A program made the position numbers and the translations under genes. 64,000 nt of DNA from Planctomycetota bacterium (GTDB lineage: Bacteria; Planctomycetota; B15-G4), in contig JAJDEP010000016.1 of the NCBI GenBank assembly GCA_029259715.1, forward strand, positions 1 through 64,000. Direction: 5' to 3'. How positions within the stretch are numbered: the first letter of the stretch is position 1; each line of letters starts with the position of its first letter. Below the pieces are notes generated by a model that worked only from the letters and a program-made list of their open reading frames with translations, did not search any database and was not told the DNA's origin. Positions 56,964-64,000 of the stretch are shown here, piece after piece.

Positions 56964-58571
56964 GTGACCGTCATCCTCCGCAATCTCTCGGTGCCCCTGG
57001 CCTTGGAGGGCAGCACGCCGGCTGAGCTGGCGGCCCTTCGGTTGGGGGTCGAGGTGCCGCGCGCGCGCATCCTGCGCAAATCGCTGGACGCGCGGGCCGG
57101 ACGCGAGCCCGTCTTCATGTACACGCTGGCTCTCGATCTGCCGCCGGCCGCCGAGCGGCGTGTGCTGCGGGGCCGGCGCTCGGGCCAACTGGCCCGTCCC
57201 GGCGCGCCCGACGCACCGAGGCCGGCGCCACCGGCCGATCGCCCGGCCCTCACGTCGCGTCCCGTCGTGGTGGGCAGCGGCCCGGCGGGACTGTTCGCCA
57301 CCTGGCAACTGGTGGCCGATGGCTACCGACCGCTGCTGCTCGAGCGCGGCCCGGCCGTGAACCAGCGCAGCAAGGACTGGTCGGCCTTCCTGCACGGCGC
57401 GCCCTTCAAGACCGAGAGCAACCTGCTCTTCGGCGAAGGCGGTGCCGGGGCGTTCAGCGACGGCAAGCTGACCACGCGCATCAAGGATCCGCGCGTGGCC
57501 CGGGTGCTCGACGTGCTCGTGCAACACGGCGCCCCGGAGAGCTGCCGCTGGCTCGCCAAGCCCCACGTGGGCAGCAACGCCCTGCCCGCCATCGTGCGCT
57601 CGATGCGACGCGGGTTGGTGGCGGCCGGCGCCGAGGTGCGCTTCGACACCCGGGTCGACGACCTCATCGTCGAGGCCGGGCAGGTGGTGGGCGTGCGCTG
57701 CGGCGACGAACGCATCGACGCCGGCGCCGTGGTGCTGGCGGTGGGGCACTCGGCGCGCGACACGCTGGAGCGGCTCTTCGCCCACGAGGTCGCCATGGAA
57801 GCCAAGCCGTTCCAGATGGGCCTGCGCATCGAGCACGACCAGGAGTTCATCGAACGCCTGCAGTACGGCCCGGCGGCCGGCCACCCGGCCCTGCCCGTGG
57901 CCGAGTATTCGATCGTGTCACGCCGGCGGGCCGAGGGGGCCAGCGACGTGTACTCCTTCTGCATGTGTCCGGGCGGGGAGATCCTGCCCGCGACGGAGCG
58001 CCCCGGCGTGTTGTGCGTGAACGGCGCCAGCCCCCGGGCTCGCGATGGTCGCTTCGCCAACAGCGGCCTGGTTGTGACCGTGGAGCCCGCCGCGTTCGGT
58101 CACGACCCGCGCGGCGGCCTCGCCTTGCAAGAACGCGTCGAGGCCCGCGCCTTCGCGTTGGGGGGCGGCGACTTCGGTGTGCCGGGTCAGCGCGCCGCCG
58201 ACTTCCTCGAGGACCGGTTGAGCGAGACGCTCGGTCCCACGTCCTATCCCTTCGCGGTTCGCTCGGCGCCGTTGGCCGAGATCCTGCCCGAGGGCGCCGC
58301 CGCGGCGCTGCGGATGGCGCTGCGCGACTTCGACGGACGCATGCCGGGCTACGCCGGACCGCAGGCCATGCTGGTGGGTCCCGAGAGTCGCAGCAGCGCG
58401 CCGCTGCGCATGCTGCGCGACCGGACGACCTACGCCTCCGCGAGCCACCCGGGCCTGTATCCCGCGGGAGAGGGCGCGGGCTGGGCCGGCGGCATCATGT
58501 CCGCCGCGGTGGACGGATTGCTCACGGCGGAAGCCATTGCCGACGCGTTTGCCCCGGCTGAGCGCCTGTGA
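56964..58571 (+). CDS. COG2509-like FAD-dependent oxidoreductase
   Basis: The protein is 535 residues from the GTG at 56964. The N-terminal domain (about 1-95) is the small domain of the uncharacterised FAD-dependent dehydrogenase group. It is followed by VVVGSGPAGLFATWQLVADGYRPLLLERG, the dinucleotide fold with FAD-binding Gly residues, and LFGEGGAGAFSDGKLTTRIKD, typical of the family. In the C-terminal half CMCPGGEILPA and YPAGEGAGWAGGIMSAAVDG are characteristic. The substrate is unknown. The region is a single gene between YfiR and the CBS-domain membrane protein. Confidence 0.9.
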   Translation: MTVILRNLSVPLALEGSTPAELAALRLGVEVPRARILRKSLDARAGREPVFMYTLALDLPPAAERRVLRGRRSGQLARPGAPDAPRPAPPADRPALTSRPVVVGSGPAGLFATWQLVADGYRPLLLERGPAVNQRSKDWSAFLHGAPFKTESNLLFGEGGAGAFSDGKLTTRIKDPRVARVLDVLVQHGAPESCRWLAKPHVGSNALPAIVRSMRRGLVAAGAEVRFDTRVDDLIVEAGQVVGVRCGDERIDAGAVVLAVGHSARDTLERLFAHEVAMEAKPFQMGLRIEHDQEFIERLQYGPAAGHPALPVAEYSIVSRRRAEGASDVYSFCMCPGGEILPATERPGVLCVNGASPRARDGRFANSGLVVTVEPAAFGHDPRGGLALQERVEARAFALGGGDFGVPGQRAADFLEDRLSETLGPTSYPFAVRSAPLAEILPEGAAAALRMALRDFDGRMPGYAGPQAMLVGPESRSSAPLRMLRDRTTYASASHPGLYPAGEGAGWAGGIMSAAVDGLLTAEAIADAFAPAERL

Positions 58572-58738
58572 GCGCCTTCCGCGAGAGGGCGGGCGCCCGC
58601 GGCCGATCCGACTCTGACTTCACGGAAGGGCACAAAGTGTAGTTTGGTCGCCCGTCGGCCCCCTGCCCTCAGCACCCTGCCATCAGCGACGTTCAGCGTG
58701 AACCGCCGGCCGACCCCCATCAGGATCAGGAGACCGTC

Positions 58739-58795
58739 ATGCCCGTGCCCAATCGGTGCCCTCGGGCGCCGCTTCGTCGAGTGCCCGCGGCATGA
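58739..58795 (+). CDS. putative 18-residue leader peptide
   Basis: A short frame MPVPNRCPRAPLRRVPAA follows AGGATCAGGAGACCGTC, a good ribosome site, and its TGA overlaps the ATG of the next gene in GCATGAG (ATGA). The gene at 58792 has no ribosome site of its own. This looks like translational coupling of a small leader to the main gene. A GTG start (58756) for the main gene is an alternative. Confidence 0.5.
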   Translation: MPVPNRCPRAPLRRVPAA

Positions 58796-60171
58796 GTGAT
58801 CCTCACGCTCCTCTCGATGCGGCGGGCATCGCCTGGCGCCTCGGCGCGACGGTCTTCTTCGTCGGGCTCAACGGCTTCTTCGTGGCGGCCGAGTTCGCGC
58901 TGGTCAAGGTGCGCGAATCGCGCATCATCCAGCTCGCCAAGGACGGCAAGCGCGCGGCGCCCACGGTGCTGCACATCCTGCAGCACCTCGACAAGTATCT
59001 GTCGGCCTGTCAGCTCGGCATCACCCTCGCCAGCCTGATCCTCGGCGCGCTGGGCGAACCGGCCGTCTCGGTGTTGCTGCTCGCGGCGGCCTCGGGCCTG
59101 GGCATTCCCCTCTCGGAAGAGTCGGGCTGGGTCTCCTTCGTCTCCATCGGCCTCGCCTTCAGCGTGATCACGGTGCTGCACATGACCGTGGGCGAGCAGG
59201 CGCCGAAGATGTGGGCGCTGCGCCGGGCCGAGGACATGTCCATGGCCACCGGGCCCACTCTGCGCGTGTTCGCGTTCATCTTCGGCCCGCTCATCTCCGT
59301 GATCAATCGCATCTCCAACGCCCTGCTGCGGATGATCGGGCTGACGGCCGAGGGCGGGCACGACGCCGAGCACAGCGCCGAGGAGATCCGCAGCATCCTC
59401 GTGCTCTCGGCGCGCTCGGGGCACATCTCCGAGCACGAGTTCGAGCTGGCGGAGAACGTGTTCCACATGATCGACCTCGAGGTGCGCCACATCGTGGTGC
59501 CGCGGGTCGAGATCGACTTCCTGATCCTCGACCAGTCGCTCGAGGTCAACCTCGAGCGCATCCGTTCGAGCGGGCACTCTCGCTTCGCCGTGTGCGAGCT
59601 CGGCCTCGACACCATCGTGGGCATGGTGCACGTCAAGGACATCCTCGATGCGAAGCTGCGCGGCGAGACGCCCGATCTGCGCGCCCTGTCCCGTGAACCG
59701 CACTTCGTTCCCGACACCATGCCGCTCTCGGGTTTCCTGCGGGACATGCAGCAGCACCAGCAGCATTGCGCGGTGGTGGTCGACGAGCACGGCACCGCCA
59801 TCGGACTGGCCTTCCGCGAGGACGCGCTCGAGGAGATCGTGGGTCCCCTGGGCGACGAGTTCGACGAAGAGGAAGCGGAGTTCCGCGCGTTGCCCGGAGG
59901 CGTGTTCGAGGTGCGGGGACGGATCTCGCTGCCCGAGCTGAAGGACCGCCTCGACTTCGTGTTGTCGGACGACGAGGCGGAGGAGGAGGACACGATCGGC
60001 GGACATGTCACCGCCCGATTGGGCCGCATGCCGAAGCCGGGCGACGAGGTGCGGGTCGGCTCGTTCCTGGCCACCGTGCTCGATGCCTCCAACCGGCGCG
60101 TTCAGCGGCTGCGACTCACGCCCGTGAAGGAGACCGAGGGCGACGAGAACGCCGAGGGGCCGGGGCATTAG
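58792..60171 (+). CDS. CNNM/CorC-type membrane protein with CBS domains
   Basis: The protein is 459 residues from the ATG at 58792. The N-terminal part is the DUF21/CNNM membrane domain with four helices (ATVFFVGLNGFFVAAEFALVKV, YLSACQLGITLASLILGALGE). Then a pair of CBS domains (HIVVPRVEIDFLILDQSL, RFAVCELGLDTIVGMVHVKDILDAK; then HCAVVVDEHGTAIGLAFREDALEEIVG), and a C-terminal CorC/HlyC domain (FRALPGGVFEVRGRISLPELKDRL). The family takes part in magnesium or cobalt efflux or ion homeostasis. It is coupled to the leader frame at 58739. Confidence 0.92.
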   Translation: MSDPHAPLDAAGIAWRLGATVFFVGLNGFFVAAEFALVKVRESRIIQLAKDGKRAAPTVLHILQHLDKYLSACQLGITLASLILGALGEPAVSVLLLAAASGLGIPLSEESGWVSFVSIGLAFSVITVLHMTVGEQAPKMWALRRAEDMSMATGPTLRVFAFIFGPLISVINRISNALLRMIGLTAEGGHDAEHSAEEIRSILVLSARSGHISEHEFELAENVFHMIDLEVRHIVVPRVEIDFLILDQSLEVNLERIRSSGHSRFAVCELGLDTIVGMVHVKDILDAKLRGETPDLRALSREPHFVPDTMPLSGFLRDMQQHQQHCAVVVDEHGTAIGLAFREDALEEIVGPLGDEFDEEEAEFRALPGGVFEVRGRISLPELKDRLDFVLSDDEAEEEDTIGGHVTARLGRMPKPGDEVRVGSFLATVLDASNRRVQRLRLTPVKETEGDENAEGPGH

Positions 60172-60260
60172 CGGCCGGGCGGACTTGTCCGCCCCGCAGG
60201 AGTAACATGGCGGCGGGGTGGGGCCGCGAGGGTCGGCCACCGGGGGCCGGGAGGACTGCC

Positions 60261-61931
<1,671 letters not shown>

Positions 61932-61945
61932 TCGCGGAGACCTGA

Positions 61946-63811
61946 TCAGTCGCCCTTGCGGGCCAGCGGGTCCATGGAGCGGAAGGCCGCGCGCATCTGA
62001 GCATCGCTGAGCTTGTCGAGTTGCGGCAGCAGCGGTCGGCGGCGGTCGAGGCCCTCGATCTCGTCGCCGTGCCGCTTGATCCACTTGACCAGGTTCTTCA
62101 ACGCGCGTTCGTTGGCCTGACCGTGGGGCGAGTCGTCGCCGATGTTGGGCGAGAGGATGCTCGTGAGCGCCAGGCGCGGTTGGGGCGCGAACACCACCTG
62201 GCTGAGCTTGGCGCGGTACTCGAGGGTGGGGGCGCTGAACGACCCCAGCCGGCGGTCGATGGCGTGGCGTCCTTCGTGGGCATAGATGGAGTGCTCCAGG
62301 AAGGCCTGGGTCATGTCGTCGATGAACGCGGCGCGCCGGGCGTCGCCGGTGAGCCCGCGCGTGTCCAGCTCGGCCAGCTGCGCCTCGATGGCCTGCACCC
62401 GCAGTCGCGCGCCCAGCGCGGGCAGGTAGGTGACGGGGTCGCGCCGGGCGCGCTCCTCGTCCCGCGCCGATTCGCGCTCGATCATCGCGAAGAAGGCCGC
62501 GCGGGCCTCCGGGTCGTTCAGCTCCCGCCAGGCGTTGATGGCGCCGTCGGCGTAGGCCGGGCGCACCTGCCACATGGTGTCGACGCCGGCCCAGCCGCCG
62601 TGCTGGGCGCCGGTCTCCCAGGCCCAGCTCTGGAAGCCGTTGCTGACCAGGTGGTCGAGCGCGACGAAGCGCAGCGGCCCCGACTCGCCGTACTGGGTGA
62701 TGGTGCGCTGCTCGTCGATGACGATGTGACCCAGGTGCAGGTCGTAGAAGGTGGCGGTGATGCCCAGGCGCCCGTCGACGCCGAAGCGTGCGCGCAGCCA
62801 GTCGAAGCGTCCCTGTTCGGTGGACGGCGGCGAGCCGGGCGCGTCCACCGCGTGGTGCAGGGCCTCGACGGCCTCACGCACGAGGGCATCGAGCTCGTGT
62901 CGCTTGCTGCGACGCATGACCCGCATGCGGTAGTACTCGTCGACGCCCGCGCGCAGCGTGCGGGCGAACGCGGCGTAGGCCAGGGCGTCGCGGACGCGCG
63001 GGTCGTCACGCCATGCTGCGGGGCGGTCGGGGTCGAGCGCCAGCGATTCGGCCGCCGCGTGGAAGTGGGTGCGCCGCAGGGCGTCGACGAGCTCGTGGTG
63101 CGCGTCAGCCGAGAGTCCGTCGTGGCCGAGTCGGGGCAGCAGGCTGCGCAGCACGGCGCCGGCGTCAGCCACGGCGTTGGGGGCGGCGGCGTCCTCGCCC
63201 ACGTGATAGTAGGAACGCCAGGCCCACCAGGCGGTCGGCCCGTCGCCCAGCAGCACGGCCGCTTCGAGCAGCGACTGCGAGGGCGGCAACAACCCGAACT
63301 CGTCGCTCACGATCTCCCGCAGGGTGTCACGGGCCGCGCGCAAAGCCGGGCGGAGCCTCGCTTCGTCCGCGCCACCGCGACGAGCCCGGGCGGCGGCGGA
63401 GCTGACGGCCTGGGCGGCAGCGATGCGGGCCTCGCGTCGCACCTCCACCGTCATGCCGACGCGGAGCGCCTGCTGTGCGGCGTCCCTCGCCGGCTCGAAG
63501 CGTCCGCGCTCCGTTTCCAGTCGGTGCAGGGCCAGCCAGGCCTTGCCCGGTTCGTGGCCCTCGGTGGCCCGTGCCAGGCGCGCCCGCGCGTCGCCGTCCC
63601 GGCGCTTGTACTTCCAGTCGAGGACGGCGAGCTGTCGTTGGACCTCGGCCGCGTCCTCGGGTCGCCCGGTGAGCGACTCGGCGTGCTCGAGCAGGGCGCG
63701 TTGCCGCTTGATGTCGTGCGACGTGTTGGCCGCCGTCGCGGCGTGCAGGCAGGTGGCCAGCTCGTCCGGCAGGTCGGAGGGCGGGCCCGCCGTGACGAGG
63801 GCGACCAGCAC
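61946..63811 (-). CDS. exported HExxH protein of unknown family
   Basis: The protein is at least 621 residues from a GTG at 63811, where LVALVTAGPPS would be a short signal; upstream codons continue in frame as hydrophobic residues (LLRRPAALGVV) without a standard start, so the real start may be elsewhere. The N-terminal half is helical with TPR-like parts (RFEPARDAAQQALRVG). In the C-terminal part the motif HEGRHAID (HExxH) stands in SIYAHEGRHAIDRRL, with the downstream helix SAPTLEYRAKLSQVVFA that contains a possible Glu ligand, so a zinc peptidase fold is likely. I do not recognise a family. It converges with the TPR lipoprotein, with 14 bases between. Confidence 0.65.
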   Translation of the reverse strand: MLVALVTAGPPSDLPDELATCLHAATAANTSHDIKRQRALLEHAESLTGRPEDAAEVQRQLAVLDWKYKRRDGDARARLARATEGHEPGKAWLALHRLETERGRFEPARDAAQQALRVGMTVEVRREARIAAAQAVSSAAARARRGGADEARLRPALRAARDTLREIVSDEFGLLPPSQSLLEAAVLLGDGPTAWWAWRSYYHVGEDAAAPNAVADAGAVLRSLLPRLGHDGLSADAHHELVDALRRTHFHAAAESLALDPDRPAAWRDDPRVRDALAYAAFARTLRAGVDEYYRMRVMRRSKRHELDALVREAVEALHHAVDAPGSPPSTEQGRFDWLRARFGVDGRLGITATFYDLHLGHIVIDEQRTITQYGESGPLRFVALDHLVSNGFQSWAWETGAQHGGWAGVDTMWQVRPAYADGAINAWRELNDPEARAAFFAMIERESARDEERARRDPVTYLPALGARLRVQAIEAQLAELDTRGLTGDARRAAFIDDMTQAFLEHSIYAHEGRHAIDRRLGSFSAPTLEYRAKLSQVVFAPQPRLALTSILSPNIGDDSPHGQANERALKNLVKWIKRHGDEIEGLDRRRPLLPQLDKLSDAQMRAAFRSMDPLARKGD

Positions 63812-63834
63812 GACGCCCAGAGCGGCGGGGCGTC

Positions 63835-63975
63835 TCAGGAGTTGAGGATCGCGTCGAGTTGCAACGAGAGCTCGAGGTACCTGGCCTTCAGCGGGGCGTT
63901 CATCAGCAGCGGGTCGGACAGCAGATCGACCTTCTCGCCGGCATGACGCGCTCCATTCCCGAGGGCGCCAGGATA
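63835..63975 (-). other. short open frame at the window end
   Basis: A frame on the minus strand reads KARYLELSLQLDAILNS before a TGA at 63835-63837, with an ATG at 63903 giving 22 residues, or a longer form with no start codon. It ends 24 bases before the GTG of the HExxH gene. It may be a small peptide or a broken gene end, and a stop codon at 63976 prevents reading further. Confidence 0.2.
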
Positions 63976-64000
63976 TCAGCGATTCCGTGAACCGGAAACT

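Noticed and set aside
62021-63946. 641-residue open frame on the plus strand
   Set aside because: It is antisense to the HExxH protein. The minus-strand frame has better composition and a zinc motif.

Overview
The window is a GC-rich, Gram-negative-type chromosome segment with signal peptides, lipoboxes, outer-membrane proteins and periplasmic cytochromes. Very frequent 1-8 nt gene overlaps, an ECF sigma factor joined to a TPR protein kinase, SBBP and CARDB secreted proteins and a CHASE8-type sensor kinase/YfiR cluster recall Planctomycetota or a similar deep-branching secretion-rich phylum. That placement is an inference, as no rRNA or tRNA gene is present.

Region 1 (1-21.8 kb) is a metal, mainly copper, handling island. 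A divergent promoter at about 15.6 kb with a CsoR-type operator separates two arms. The minus-strand arm runs copper P-type ATPase, a Cys-rich ECF sigma factor (CorE-like), multicopper oxidase, TolC-like channel, a secreted TPR protein, a Met-rich repeat protein of the Spy/CpxP type, a membrane-anchored NAD(P)H reductase-ferredoxin fusion, a four-helix putative cytochrome b, a seven-haem cytochrome c, a LOG-family protein, an F1-epsilon-like protein with a Cys tail, a K+-channel-like protein, a cation/proton antiporter and a SCO-like lipoprotein. The plus-strand arm runs CsoR, glutamate dehydrogenase, and a series of small exported proteins with YHS/TRASH, Cys-rich and His-rich metal-binding sequences, ending with a TRASH-DUF2231 membrane protein. 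C-terminal ends of heavy-metal P-type ATPases lie at both edges (1-267 plus strand; 21470-21763 minus strand).

Region 2 (21.8-29.4 kb) is a phage-derived element: ParB-like/methyltransferase, small terminase-like HTH protein and two tandem, translationally coupled large terminases of equal length, an unknown 423-residue protein, DUF2188, an XRE regulator and an ImmA/IrrE protease. No portal, capsid, tail or integrase gene is visible.

Region 3 (29.8-64 kb) looks like host core and secretory chromosome: DUF1294, a glycosyltransferase, a giant HEAT/CARDB secreted protein, the ECF sigma-kinase pair, an SBBP propeller protein, HflK-HflC, rhodanese/DUF2892, the GshB-like/QEGLA peptidase pair, a cNMP-domain kinase, a fatty acid desaturase, an S41 protease, MsrAB, a hybrid sensor kinase/outer-membrane/YfiR cluster, a COG2509-like flavoprotein, a CBS/CorC-type membrane protein, a TPR lipoprotein and an orphan HExxH protein.

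Points that deserve most attention are the predicted NAD(P)H-to-periplasm electron conduit, the double copper sensing by CsoR and a Cys-rich sigma factor, the tandem terminases, and a 59-bp remnant of a kinase gene end duplicated 11.8 kb away.
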